Assembly: GCF_004570385.1 (NCBI RefSeq)
Contig: NZ_SPQL01000011.1
Coordinates: forward strand, 119,912 to 183,911
DNA length: 64,000 bases
Source of the DNA: Blastococcus sp. CT_GayMR19
GTDB lineage: Bacteria; Actinomycetota; Actinomycetes; Mycobacteriales; Geodermatophilaceae
Direction: 5' to 3'
Below, one piece after another: positions 36,011 through 44,629 of this stretch. How positions within the stretch are numbered: position 1 is the first letter of the stretch; each line of letters opens with the position of its first letter. The notes below the pieces were generated by a model. It had not been told where the DNA came from. It did no database searches and saw nothing but the letters and a program-made list of their open reading frames with translations. The position numbers were made by a program, and so were the translations under genes.

Positions 36011-36200
36011 GGGCAACGGTTACCCGCCGGTAGGTATGAGAACCGGAACGTGACCGGACGCACTCCGACCCGCTGGGGTCGCCGCCATCGCCGCTGTGCG
36101 GACGGCGCGCAGAGAACGCCGACGGCCGGCCCCGGAAGATCCACACTTTCGGCAGATTCCGCCGGTCGGCAGCGGATGCGCAGATCGGAAGGGTGCCGTC

Positions 36201-36986
36201 ATGGAAGCCAGACCGGGATCCGGAGCGGGGGGCCCGGCGGTCGCGGGGCGTCGGTCCTCCGACGGTGGTGACGTCGCCGGGCAGGCGCGGAGGTGGGACC
36301 AGATCACGGCGATCGCCGGCCTCGTCTTCATCGCGCTCATCGTGGCCGGCTTCTTCACCCCGGACACGCCCTCGGCGGACAGCTCGACGGAGGCCATTGC
36401 CGCTCGGCTGAGCGCGGACCAGCCGGCCCACCAGGTCTCCCTGCTTCTCGGCTTCCTCGGTGACATCGCCTTCCTCGTGTTCCTGGCCGGCCTCTGGAGC
36501 AGGCTGCGCCGGCACGGGGGAGCCGGCGGCATGTTCGCCGGGCTCTTCGTCGTCGCGGGAGCGGTGTTCGCGGCCACGATCGCCGTGTCGGAGCGGCTGC
36601 ACCTGGCGCTGGTCCAGGGCGCGGACACCGCGGGCGACGACCCGGCCGTGCTGCGCACGCTCGTCGTCCTCGACAACTGGGTCGGGGCCGCGACGGTCCC
36701 CGCCGGGGTGGCGATGTTCCTCGGGGCCGCGATGGCGATCCTGACGACGCGGGCGCTGCCTGCGTGGGTGGGCTGGCTGGCCGGCGTCACCGGGCTGCTA
36801 CTCGTCGTCAGCCTCGGTGCGGTGTTCGACGACAGCGAGGAAGGCGTGCTCGGGTTCGCCGGCTTCGGCGGGTTCCTGCTCTTCCTGGTCTGGGTCCTGG
36901 CGACGAGCATCGTGCTGCTCCTGCGCGCCCGTCGGGAGTCCTCGCCGACTCCTCGCGAGCCGGGAGCCGCAGCCCAGGCCGCCTGA
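36201..36986 (+). CDS. Multi-helix membrane protein, DUF4386-like
   Basis: 261 residues from ATG 36201 with GGAAGGG upstream. About six membrane helices are seen (ITAIAGLVFIALIVAGFF, LLLGFLGDIAFLVFLAGL, GAVFAATIAVSERLHLAL, AGVAMFLGAAMAILTTRAL, LLLVVSLGAVF, FLLFLVWVLATSIVLLLR). The arrangement resembles DUF4386. Function unknown. It is followed after 6 bases by the first of two TTCCCGCGGGAA palindromes. Confidence 0.7.
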   Translation: MEARPGSGAGGPAVAGRRSSDGGDVAGQARRWDQITAIAGLVFIALIVAGFFTPDTPSADSSTEAIAARLSADQPAHQVSLLLGFLGDIAFLVFLAGLWSRLRRHGGAGGMFAGLFVVAGAVFAATIAVSERLHLALVQGADTAGDDPAVLRTLVVLDNWVGAATVPAGVAMFLGAAMAILTTRALPAWVGWLAGVTGLLLVVSLGAVFDDSEEGVLGFAGFGGFLLFLVWVLATSIVLLLRARRESSPTPREPGAAAQAA

Positions 36987-36991
36987 CCGCC

Positions 36992-37045
36992 TTCCCGCGG
37001 GAACGTCGGCAAGCCTGGACGCTTGACCGCGTTCCCGCGGGAACG
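36992..37045. repeat. Direct repeat with TTCCCGCGGGAA palindromes
   Basis: TTCCCGCGGGAACGT appears at 36992-37006 and CGTTCCCGCGGGAACG at 37030-37045. Each is preceded by GACCGC, so ~20 bases are directly repeated with a 39-base period. They lie between the membrane protein and the serine hydrolase. Confidence 0.75.
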
Positions 37046-37131
37046 TTGCACCTGCGTTGTCGGCCACTCCGTGGCCGTGGTCTCATCCACGCGGCGCGAC
37101 ACCGTCGTCGTGCCGCGACGAGGAGGCTCTC

Positions 37132-38265
37132 TTGTCCCAGGTGCACGGCAGCTGCGACGACCGGTTCACCGCCGTCCGGGACGCGCTGGCGCGCAACCTC
37201 GACGGCGAGGAGCTGGGGGCGTCGGTGGCGGTCGACCTCGACGGGGAGACCGTCGTCGACCTGTGGGGCGGGTACCGCGACCAGGAGCGGACGACGCCGT
37301 GGACCCAGGACACGATCGTCAACGTCTGGTCGACGACGAAGTGCGTGCTGTCGCTCGCCGCGCTGATGCTCGTCGACCGCGGGGAGCTGGACGTCCACGC
37401 GCCGGTCGGGGACTACTGGCCGGAGTTCTCCGCGAAGGGGAAGAAGAACGTCGAGGTGCGGCACCTGATGTCGCACACCTCCGGCGTCCCCGCCTGGGAG
37501 CAGCCGTTCTCCATCCGGGACATGTACGACTGGGAGACGGCGTGCGAGCGGCTGGCCGCCCAGCGGCCGTGGTGGGAGCCGGGCACGGCCTCGGGCTATC
37601 ACGCGGCGAACCAGGGGCACCTCGTAGGTGAGGTGATCCGGCGGATCACCGGACGGACGGTCAAGCAGTTCGTCGCCGAGCAGATCGCCGGCCCGCTGGG
37701 AGCCGACTTCCAGGTCGGGGCGCGCGAGGCCGACTGGGGCCGGATCGCGCCGGTCGTCCCGCCACCGCGGCCGGAGGCGGACCCCGACGCGGACCCGGCG
37801 TCGGTGGCGATGCGGACGTGGACGGGCCCGGTGATGTCGGCCAAGGCGACGACGACGCCCGAATGGCGGGCCGCTGACCTGGGGGCGCTGAACGGCCACT
37901 CGAACGCGCGGGGGGTGCTCGACGTGCTGCGGGTGGTCACGCTCGGCGGGGAGGCGGGCGGTCGCCGGCTGTTGTCGCAGGAGACGATCGACCTGATCTT
38001 CGACGTCCAGGCGGACGGCGTGGACCTGGTGCTCGAGGCGCCGTACACGTTCGGCATCGGCTACGCGCTCACCCCGGCGCCGTCAGTGCCGTACCTGCCC
38101 GAGGGCCGGGTGGCGTGGTGGGGTGGCTGGGGCGGGTCGCTGGTCGTGATGGACCTCGACCGGCGGCTGACGTTCAGCTACATGATGAACAAGATGGGCG
38201 CCGGCCTCCTGGGCTCCGAGCGCGCCGAGTCCTATCTCCGCGCCGTGTACTCCGCGCTCGACTGA
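37132..38265 (+). CDS. Serine hydrolase, beta-lactamase class C/EstB family
   Basis: 377 residues from the TTG at 37132, which sits 5 bases after a perfect AGGAGG; no ATG or GTG in frame has as good an RBS. The active-site SxxK is VWSTTKCVLSLAAL. YHAANQGHLVGEVI stands where YxN occurs in class C enzymes, and WWGGWGGSLVV is the late KTG-like region. No signal peptide, so it is cytoplasmic and probably an esterase rather than a beta-lactamase. The next gene begins 11 bases later. Confidence 0.85.
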   Translation: MSQVHGSCDDRFTAVRDALARNLDGEELGASVAVDLDGETVVDLWGGYRDQERTTPWTQDTIVNVWSTTKCVLSLAALMLVDRGELDVHAPVGDYWPEFSAKGKKNVEVRHLMSHTSGVPAWEQPFSIRDMYDWETACERLAAQRPWWEPGTASGYHAANQGHLVGEVIRRITGRTVKQFVAEQIAGPLGADFQVGAREADWGRIAPVVPPPRPEADPDADPASVAMRTWTGPVMSAKATTTPEWRAADLGALNGHSNARGVLDVLRVVTLGGEAGGRRLLSQETIDLIFDVQADGVDLVLEAPYTFGIGYALTPAPSVPYLPEGRVAWWGGWGGSLVVMDLDRRLTFSYMMNKMGAGLLGSERAESYLRAVYSALD

Positions 38266-38276
38266 GGCCCGGCCGG

Positions 38277-38828
38277 ATGGACCTCGACGACCTGGTCCCG
38301 GTGGCCGATCACGTCACCCGCCAGTCGCGGGTCATCGAGGCGCCGCGGTCCGTCGTCTGGGAGGAGCTGCACCGGCTGAAGCTGTCCTCGCTCCCGGTCT
38401 CTCTCGTGCTGGGCGCCGTCCGAGCTCTGCCGGTGCTGCTGGCGGGCAAGGGACGCCGGGGACTCGACCGGACGTTCCTCGACGTCGTGCCCATACCGGT
38501 GCTGTCCTCGGAACAGCCGTCCGCGGTGGTCTTCGGTGGGGTGCTGCAGGCCTGGCGGCTCACCGGCGGCGAGCAGCCGCCGGCTCTGGACGCCGCAGGC
38601 GTGCGGGAGTTCGCGGAGCCCGGCTGGGTGAAGATCGGGATGGAGTTCCGCCTCACGCCCGCGGTCGGCGGCACGCATCTCAGCTCCGAGACCCGGGTCG
38701 CCGCGACGGACCCTGCGACCCGACGGCGGTTCAACCGGTACTGGCTAGTCGTCGGACCCGGAAGTTCGGCGATCCGGTGGGAGGTGCTCACCGCGGTCGC
38801 GCTGCGCGCCGAGGCGCCCGCCGGCTGA
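38277..38828 (+). CDS. SRPBCC-like protein, unknown function
   Basis: 183 residues from ATG 38277. TRQSRVIEAPRSVVWEELHRLKL is the common opening of START/SRPBCC proteins. A hydrophobic stretch LVLGAVRALPVLLAG and a GTHLSSETRVAATDPATRRRF late strand follow. Such proteins bind lipids or hydrophobic ligands. It lies just after the serine hydrolase and before a strong terminator, so the two may form a pair. Confidence 0.65.
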   Translation: MDLDDLVPVADHVTRQSRVIEAPRSVVWEELHRLKLSSLPVSLVLGAVRALPVLLAGKGRRGLDRTFLDVVPIPVLSSEQPSAVVFGGVLQAWRLTGGEQPPALDAAGVREFAEPGWVKIGMEFRLTPAVGGTHLSSETRVAATDPATRRRFNRYWLVVGPGSSAIRWEVLTAVALRAEAPAG

Positions 38829-38851
38829 AAGGTTCTTGATCGACGCACGCT

Positions 38852-38894
38852 GAGGGCCCTCTCGATCCGATCGAGAGGGCCCTCGGCGGGTTTT
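38852..38894 (+). terminator. Strong Rho-independent terminator
   Basis: A perfect 16-base stem GAGGGCCCTCTCGATC / GATCGAGAGGGCCCTC with a one-base loop (38852-38884), followed by GGCGGG and TTTT (38891-38894). It ends the serine hydrolase/SRPBCC transcript. Confidence 0.9.
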
Positions 38895-38957
38895 CACCTT
38901 CAGCCGCGGGTGACGCGTCGTGGTCCCCTGGAGCCAGCAGCTCTCGAGAGGACCCGC

Positions 38958-39899
38958 ATGCCCTGGACCGAAGCCGACATCCCCGACCTGAGCGGGCGCA
39001 CCGCGGTGGTGACCGGCGCGAACGGCGGGCTCGGCTACCAGACGGCGCTGGCGCTGGCGGGTGCCGGCGCGCACGTCGTCCTCGCCGCTCGTGACCCGTC
39101 GAAGACGGCGGCGGCGGAGGCCCGGATCAGGGAGCGGTATCCGTCGGCGTCGCTGGCGGTGGTGCCGCTGGACCTCGGGGACCTGTCGGTGGTGTCGGCG
39201 GCCGCGTCGACGATCCTGGCCGGGCACGAGCGCGTCGATCTCCTGGTGAACAACGCCGGGGTGATGGCGATGCCGCAGCGGAGGACGGTCGACGGGTTCG
39301 AGATGCAGTTCGGCGTCGATCACCTGGGGCACTGGGCGTTCACCGCGCACCTGCTGCCGGCGCTGCTGCGGGCGCCGGCCGCGCGGGTGGTGACCGTGAC
39401 GAGCACGGCGCGGCACCGGGCGCTGCGGGGTCTGGACCCGGCCGACCCGCACATGACGCGGAACTACGGGGCGTGGACGGCGTACGCGCAAGCCAAGATG
39501 GCCAATTTCCACTTCGGGCTGGGGCTGCAGCAGCAGTTCTCCCGCGCTGGCGTCGCGGCGCAGAGCCTCATCGCGCATCCGGGACTGTCGAACACCGATC
39601 TGCAGGCGCGGTCGGTGCGCGAGGGTGGGGCCGGCTGGGTGGGCGCGTTCTTCGAGGCGCTGACGGCGCGGTCGGGGATGACGCCGTTCGAGGGTGCCCG
39701 GCCGCAGCTCCGGGCCGCGACCGATCCGCGGGCGCGGGGCGGGGAGCTGTACGCGCCGCGGTTCGGCTCGCACGGACCGGCCGTGCGGCGGCCGATCCTG
39801 CGCCGCTGGGACCTGCAGGAGCAGATCGACGTGCTGTGGCAGGTCTCCGAGCGCGAGACCGGCGTCCGCCTCGACGTGACGGCCGGCTCGGCCGGGTGA
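38958..39899 (+). CDS. Short-chain dehydrogenase/reductase (retinol dehydrogenase-like)
   Basis: 313 residues from ATG 38958. The NAD(P) motif is TGANGGLG. NNAGVMAMP, the catalytic serine of VTSTARH and a YAQAKMANFHF YxxxK-type motif follow the SDR order. The length and HLGHWAFTAHLLPALL suggest the retinol dehydrogenase/light-dependent protochlorophyllide reductase-like group, often used for hydrophobic alcohols. Substrate unknown. It has its own unit, starting after a terminator. Confidence 0.9.
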   Translation: MPWTEADIPDLSGRTAVVTGANGGLGYQTALALAGAGAHVVLAARDPSKTAAAEARIRERYPSASLAVVPLDLGDLSVVSAAASTILAGHERVDLLVNNAGVMAMPQRRTVDGFEMQFGVDHLGHWAFTAHLLPALLRAPAARVVTVTSTARHRALRGLDPADPHMTRNYGAWTAYAQAKMANFHFGLGLQQQFSRAGVAAQSLIAHPGLSNTDLQARSVREGGAGWVGAFFEALTARSGMTPFEGARPQLRAATDPRARGGELYAPRFGSHGPAVRRPILRRWDLQEQIDVLWQVSERETGVRLDVTAGSAG

Positions 39900-39967
39900 C
39901 CCGGTCGCCGACCGGCCGGGGCGTGGAACCGCTCCCGGCCGGCCGGCGACCTGGCCCGGCCAGGTCC

Positions 39968-40528
39968 TCAGTCCGTCGGCACCACGCAGGCATCCCCGAC
40001 GAACGCGCCGGCGAAGTCCGGAGCGCCGAGCGCCGCCGCGGCCTCGGGGGTGAGGGTCAGCCCCGCCTGGACGCCGTCGCAGGACGGGACCTCACCGTTG
40101 ATCGGCTGAGCCTCGCCGAGCACGAAGATGTCGACCTCACCGAGCTTCTTGCCGTTGAGCTTCGTCTTGTCGGCGCTGAGGACACCGTCGTCGAGCTCCA
40201 CCTCGAACTCGGTGATCTTCAGCGAGCCGCCGCCGACCGGCGTGAACTGGAGGCCACCGCTGTGCTCGATCTCGTCGTCCTCCACCTCGGTGATCGGGAA
40301 GGACACCTGCGCCACACCGCCCGGAGCAGTGAGTTCTCCCGGCTCGATGGGCTTCACCTTCAAGGTGTCGACCAGAACCGGCACCAGCTCGGGATTGAGG
40401 ACGACGGTCGTGGTGCCGGCCGAACGGTGGTCGTCGTCGGAGGCGCCGGCGGCAGGCGCGAGAACGGCGCTCGCCGCCAGTGCTCCGGCGGACAGGACCG
40501 TGGTGACGAGTACTCGGGTGATCTTCAT
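39968..40528 (-). CDS. Secreted protein, unknown function
   Basis: 186 residues from ATG 40528. A signal peptide (VLVTTVLSAGALAASAVLAPAAGA) is followed by a beta-rich domain: TTTVVLNPELVPVLVDTLKV, GGLQFTPVGGG, LKITEFEVELDDGVLSADK. Two cysteines late in the sequence may form a disulfide. HtaA-like haem-binding domains have similar alternation, but no histidine or tyrosine motif confirms it. Function unknown. Confidence 0.65.
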   Translation of the reverse strand: MKITRVLVTTVLSAGALAASAVLAPAAGASDDDHRSAGTTTVVLNPELVPVLVDTLKVKPIEPGELTAPGGVAQVSFPITEVEDDEIEHSGGLQFTPVGGGSLKITEFEVELDDGVLSADKTKLNGKKLGEVDIFVLGEAQPINGEVPSCDGVQAGLTLTPEAAAALGAPDFAGAFVGDACVVPTD

Positions 40529-40703
40529 GGCGTTCCTCGGGATGTGGCCCGCGGTACGGGCGTCGGGGGTCGGACACCATGACTTCCGCCGCGTCCGCCC
40601 ACCCGGATGCGCCGGAGCCTCAGTTCGTCCGGTCTGCGATGGATCCGCAGACGTGACGGCCCAGAGCGAGCCGGGGTAGCACATCAGGTGCCACCGTGTG
40701 CGG

Positions 40704-40973
40704 ATGGAGCGCACCGCCGTCAGAGAGCTCCGACAGAACGCGAGCCGGTACATCGCGCAGGTCAAGGCGGGCGAGTCCATCGAGGTCACCGAGCGCGGTG
40801 TTCCCGTCGCCCGGCTCGTGCCGCTGCACCCGTCGGAGTCGGCACGGAATCGGCTGGTCGCGGCGGGGAGGCTGATACCGGCCAAGGGGCCGCGGTACCT
40901 CCCCGAGCCGGTGAGCGTCGAGGGACCGTCGACCGGCACGGTGCTGGACGAACTCCGCGAGGACCGCCTCTGA
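40704..40973 (+). CDS. Type II antitoxin, Phd/YefM family
   Basis: 89 residues from ATG 40704 (GTG 40698 possible). RTAVRELRQNASRYIAQVKAG and VTERGVPVARLVPL are the Phd/YefM DNA-binding N-terminal fold. The C-terminal part, ending VLDELREDRL, would neutralise a PIN toxin. Its stop overlaps the VapC frame. The toxin is broken, leaving the antitoxin as an orphan. Confidence 0.88.
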   Translation: MERTAVRELRQNASRYIAQVKAGESIEVTERGVPVARLVPLHPSESARNRLVAAGRLIPAKGPRYLPEPVSVEGPSTGTVLDELREDRL

Positions 40974-41361
40974 TCTACCTGGACTCGTCCGCCCTGCTCG
41001 AGCTGGTCCGCGCCGAGAAACACACCGCCGAGTCACCTCCTGGCCGGCCGACCCGGACGGATGCACCGCTGGTGAGCAGCGCGCTGGCGCAGGTCGAGGT
41101 GCTCCGCTCGTGTCGGCGCATCGACGAACGGCTGCTGGACCGGGGGCGCTCGGTGCTCGCCGTGCTGGGCGTCGTCCCCCTCGACGACGGGGTCCTCGGA
41201 GCAGCGGCCGGACTGCCCGATCCCGGCCTGCGGACTCTCGACGCGCTGCACTTGGCCAGCGCGGTCCCTCGATCCCGACCTCGAGACGTTCGTCGCACGA
41301 CGCGCGGCTCGTCGCGGCCGCCGGAGCGGTGGGACTCGCCGTCGCCCAGCCAGGAATGTGA
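40970..41361 (+). pseudogene. VapC-type PIN toxin, frameshifted
   Basis: The frame opens with a non-canonical CTG (40970) overlapping the antitoxin stop. IYLDSSALLELVRAEKHTAES, PLVSSALAQVEVLRSCRRID and RTLDALHLASAV are a PIN domain with the active-site aspartates. Near 41266 the frame slips to LDPDLETFVA and near 41293 again to HDARLVAAAGAVGLAVAQPGM, then stops at 41361. Two two-base losses explain both slips. The last PIN aspartate is out of frame, so the toxin is probably inactive. Alternatively these are sequence errors. Confidence 0.8.
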
Positions 41362-41377
41362 CGCCGGAACGCGAGGG

Positions 41378-42034
41378 TCAGCGCCTGCGACCGAGGCGGT
41401 AGCCGACCAGGACGCCGAGCAGCGTCAGCACGGCACCGCCGGCGGCGCCGAGCAGCAGCGACTGGACGTCGCCGCCGAGCGGACCCGCGGCCGCCGCCCT
41501 GCCGGTGAACGTCCGGCCCACGGCCGGCGCGCCGACGGCCGCCAGCGCCGTGTCACTCGCGGCAGCTGCCGACGGCGCCGCAGCGACAGGCACAGCCACC
41601 CCGGTCAGCTCGGCGTCGATCGCCGTGAAGAACTGGCCGGCCATCCGCTTCGCGACGCCGGTCATCATCCGCTGCCCCACACCGGCCACCGGCCCACCCA
41701 CCACGGCGTCCGCCGAGTAGGTCAGCGTCGTCCCCTCGCCGTCGGGCTGCAGGTTGATCGTCACCGTCGCGCGCACCTGACCGGGCGCTCCCGCACCCGA
41801 CGCGTGCATCACGTAGGACGTCGGGCGCTGCTGGTCGGTCAGGTGGACCTCGCCGGCGTACGTCCCGCGGATCGCTCCGACACCGACGGACACGTTCATC
41901 CGGTACGAGTCATCCCCGACCTGCTCGAGCGACTCGCAGCCCGGGATCGTCCGCGCCAGCACCGCCGGGTCCGTGATCACCGACCACACGCGCTCGGGGT
42001 CGGCGTGCAGCACCGCGGATCCGTCGAGGTTCAC
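41378..42034 (-). CDS. CoxG-like SRPBCC protein with C-terminal membrane anchor
   Basis: 218 residues from GTG 42034, overlapping the Mo-subunit stop by 4 bases (GTGA). LDGSAVLHADPERVWSVITDP, ARTIPGCESLEQVGDDSY and MAGQFFTAIDAEL are the CoxG motif set. A low-complexity A/P linker and a helix LLLGAAGGAVLTLLGVLVGY close the protein. In CO dehydrogenase systems CoxG helps anchor the enzyme to the membrane or recruits quinone; here it would do that for a form II enzyme. Confidence 0.9.
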   Translation of the reverse strand: MNLDGSAVLHADPERVWSVITDPAVLARTIPGCESLEQVGDDSYRMNVSVGVGAIRGTYAGEVHLTDQQRPTSYVMHASGAGAPGQVRATVTINLQPDGEGTTLTYSADAVVGGPVAGVGQRMMTGVAKRMAGQFFTAIDAELTGVAVPVAAAPSAAAASDTALAAVGAPAVGRTFTGRAAAAGPLGGDVQSLLLGAAGGAVLTLLGVLVGYRLGRRR

Positions 42035-44454
42035 GCCATCGCTCCTGTTCCGGAGCGCCGGGCACAGGCCGCGGTCAGCTCCGAGTCGTCGTTCCGCATC
42101 AGGTCGTACAGCTCGGTCGGGGAGATCGGCATGGACGCGATCCGCCGTCCCACCGCGTCCTCGATCGCCGACGCGATCGCCGCCGTCCCCGGGATGACGC
42201 CGGCCTCGCCGGCGCCCTTGATGCCCAGCGCGTTCAGCGGCGACGGCGTCTGCTGGTGGTCGATGTCGATGTCGGGCACCTCGGAGGCGTACGGCATCAG
42301 GAAGTCCATGAACGAGGCGTTCTGCAGCTGCCCGTCCTTGTCGTAGACCATCCGCTCGTACAGCGCCCCGCCCACGCCCTGCGCCACCCCGCCGTGCACC
42401 TGGCCCTCGACGATCATCGGGTTCACGACGTTGCCGCAGTCGTGCACCACGGCGTACTTCACGACGTCGATCTCCCACGTCGCCGGGTCGATCTCGACGA
42501 TCGCCGCGTGCGCGCCCGACGCGAACGTCGACCGGATCGGTGAGTAGTAGTCGACGTGCTCCAGGCCCGGGGCGTCCCCGACCGCGACCGGCGGCTTGTC
42601 GTCCGACCCGGGACGGGCGAACTGGGTCGCCTGCTTGGCGGCCTCGTCGAACGCGTAGCGCAGCGGGTTGGAGACGACGGCGACCGTGCGCAGCGGCATC
42701 GATGCCCCCGGCGTCCCCTTCACCTGGACGACGCCGTTGTCGATCTCCAGGTCGCCCGGGTCCACCTCCAGGACGTCGGCCGCGATCCGCAGCGCCTTCT
42801 CGCGCACGCCCCGGGCCGCCAGCGCGATCGCGTTGCCGCTCATCACCGCGGCCCGCGAGGCGAACGTGCCCACCGCGTAGCCGAAGCGCCGGGTGTCGCC
42901 GGTGGTCACCTCGATGTCCTCGATCGGCACGCCGAGCTCGGAGGCCACGATCTGCGCGAACACCGTCTCGTGGCCCTGGCCCTGCGACGTCAGGCCGGTC
43001 GAGACCAGCACCTTGCCGCTGCCCAGGACCTGGACGTGCCCGCCCTCGTACGGCCCGGGCCCGGTGCCTTCCACGTACATGGCCATGCCGACGCCGAGCA
43101 GCTTGCCGCGCTCAGCGGCGGCGGCCCGCAGCTCCTCAGCGGCAGACCAGCCGACCAGCGCCTTCAGCTTGTCCAGCAGCCCCGGGTAGTCGCCCGAGTC
43201 GTAGATGACCGGTCGCCCGTCCTGGAACGTCAGGTGGTGGTCGTAGGGGAACTGGTCGGGCCGGATCAGGTTCCGCTCGCGCACCAGCGCCCGGTCGAGG
43301 CCGAGCGCGTCGGCGATGCGGTCCATCGTCCGTTCCATCGCGTAGCAGCCCTGGGGCCGCCCGGCCCCGCGGTACGGCGTCACGATGACGGTGTTCGTGT
43401 AGACGCTCTCCACGATCACCCGGTAGACCGGCAGCACGTACGGGCCGACCAGCTGGGTCGCCGTCACGATCGGCACGATGATCCCGTACGGCGTGTAGGC
43501 GCCGTTGTCGTGCCAGATGTGGACGTCGAGGGCGGTGATCCGGCCGTCGTCGTCGTACCCGACGGTGATCTCCTGGCGCTGCTGGCGCTCGTGGGCCGAG
43601 GAGATGAAGTGCTCGCGCCGGTCCTCCGACCACTTCACCTCGGCCTGCAGCGCGATGGCGGCCAGCGGCACCATCAGCTCCTCCGGCCACGGATGGTTGA
43701 TCTTCACGCCGAAGCCGCCGCCGACGTCCGGCGCGATCACCTCGACCTTGTCCAGCGACAGCTCCAGCTTCGCCGCGATCGCCGCCCGCACCGACGTCGA
43801 GGCCTGGGTGCTGCTGTAGACCCGGAGTGAGGAGTCGGCGTCGTCCCAGCGCGCGTGCACGCCCTTGCCCTCCATGGGCATGCAGGCGCTGCGCTCGATG
43901 TACTGGGTGAAGCTCAGCGTGTGCGGCGACGCGGCCAGGGCCGGCTCGACGTCCCCGGTCTCCTGGTGGTGCCGGGCGGCGACGTTGTCCGGGATCTCGG
44001 CGTGCACCGCGTGGGTCGCGGAGCGGGCCGCGTCGACGCCGACGACGACGGGCAGCTCCTCGTAGGTGACGACGATCCGGTCGCAGACGTCCTCGGCGAC
44101 GTACCGGTCGGTGGCCACGACCATGACGACCGGCTCGCCGACGTGGTTGACCTCCCCGTTGGCCAGCGGATAGCCGGTGCGCGGGGCGTGCAGCTGCGGG
44201 TGCGGGATGAGCACCGGCAGCGGCTCGGCCATCGGGCCGTGCAGGTCCTCGTAGGTGTAGATCGCGACGAGGCCCTCGACCTCCAGGGCGCCGTCGACGT
44301 CGATGTCGACGACGCGGGCGTGCGCGTGCGGGGACCGCACGAAGGCGGCCGCCAGCGCGTTCGAGCCGATGTCGTCGAGGTAGCGGCCCTTCCCGACGAT
44401 CAGCCGGGCGTCCTCGCGCCGGCGGACCGGCTCACCGAACAGCTTGGTCGTCAC
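42031..44454 (-). CDS. Molybdenum hydroxylase large subunit (form II CO dehydrogenase-like)
   Basis: About 807 residues from GTG 44454. LFGEPVRRREDARLIVGKGRYLDD is the opening of CoxL-type subunits; GGGFGVK and GAGEAG are the conserved molybdopterin-site motifs. The active-site loop reads TPYRGAGRPQG, the form II signature, not the CSFR loop of true CO dehydrogenase. It therefore most likely hydroxylates a heterocycle such as a pyrimidine or purine. The shared regulon supports a pyrimidine. Subunits M and S lie upstream in the same operon. Confidence 0.92.
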   Translation of the reverse strand: MTTKLFGEPVRRREDARLIVGKGRYLDDIGSNALAAAFVRSPHAHARVVDIDVDGALEVEGLVAIYTYEDLHGPMAEPLPVLIPHPQLHAPRTGYPLANGEVNHVGEPVVMVVATDRYVAEDVCDRIVVTYEELPVVVGVDAARSATHAVHAEIPDNVAARHHQETGDVEPALAASPHTLSFTQYIERSACMPMEGKGVHARWDDADSSLRVYSSTQASTSVRAAIAAKLELSLDKVEVIAPDVGGGFGVKINHPWPEELMVPLAAIALQAEVKWSEDRREHFISSAHERQQRQEITVGYDDDGRITALDVHIWHDNGAYTPYGIIVPIVTATQLVGPYVLPVYRVIVESVYTNTVIVTPYRGAGRPQGCYAMERTMDRIADALGLDRALVRERNLIRPDQFPYDHHLTFQDGRPVIYDSGDYPGLLDKLKALVGWSAAEELRAAAAERGKLLGVGMAMYVEGTGPGPYEGGHVQVLGSGKVLVSTGLTSQGQGHETVFAQIVASELGVPIEDIEVTTGDTRRFGYAVGTFASRAAVMSGNAIALAARGVREKALRIAADVLEVDPGDLEIDNGVVQVKGTPGASMPLRTVAVVSNPLRYAFDEAAKQATQFARPGSDDKPPVAVGDAPGLEHVDYYSPIRSTFASGAHAAIVEIDPATWEIDVVKYAVVHDCGNVVNPMIVEGQVHGGVAQGVGGALYERMVYDKDGQLQNASFMDFLMPYASEVPDIDIDHQQTPSPLNALGIKGAGEAGVIPGTAAIASAIEDAVGRRIASMPISPTELYDLMRNDDSELTAACARRSGTGAMA

Positions 44455-44488
44455 CGCCGTCCACCTCCGGTCGCGAGAGCCGCCGCGC

Positions 44489-44627
44489 AACCGCGAGAGC
44501 CGCCCCGCAGCCCGGCTCTCGCGGTTGCCCCGCAGCCTGGGCGCCCAGTCATCGGGCGTCGTCCCCCCTTCCCGCTTTCGGTACCGAAAGCTGAGGGGGA
44601 CGGTGCCGCTTTCGGTACCGGAAGCGG
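44489..44627. repeat. Cluster of palindromes between two Mo-hydroxylase genes
   Basis: AACCGCGAGAGCCG (44489-44502) and CGGCTCTCGCGGTT (44513-44526) form a 14-base hairpin. Then come a perfect GCTTTCGGTACCGAAAGC (44574-44591) and a 22-base imperfect relative (44606-44627). They fill the 175-base gap in an otherwise overlapping operon. Confidence 0.8.
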
Positions 44628-44629
44628 CA

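Noticed and set aside
37132..37134. TTG start of the serine hydrolase as an anomaly
   Set aside because: TTG starts are rare but normal in actinomycetes. The AGGAGG spacing is ideal, so it is listed only in the feature.
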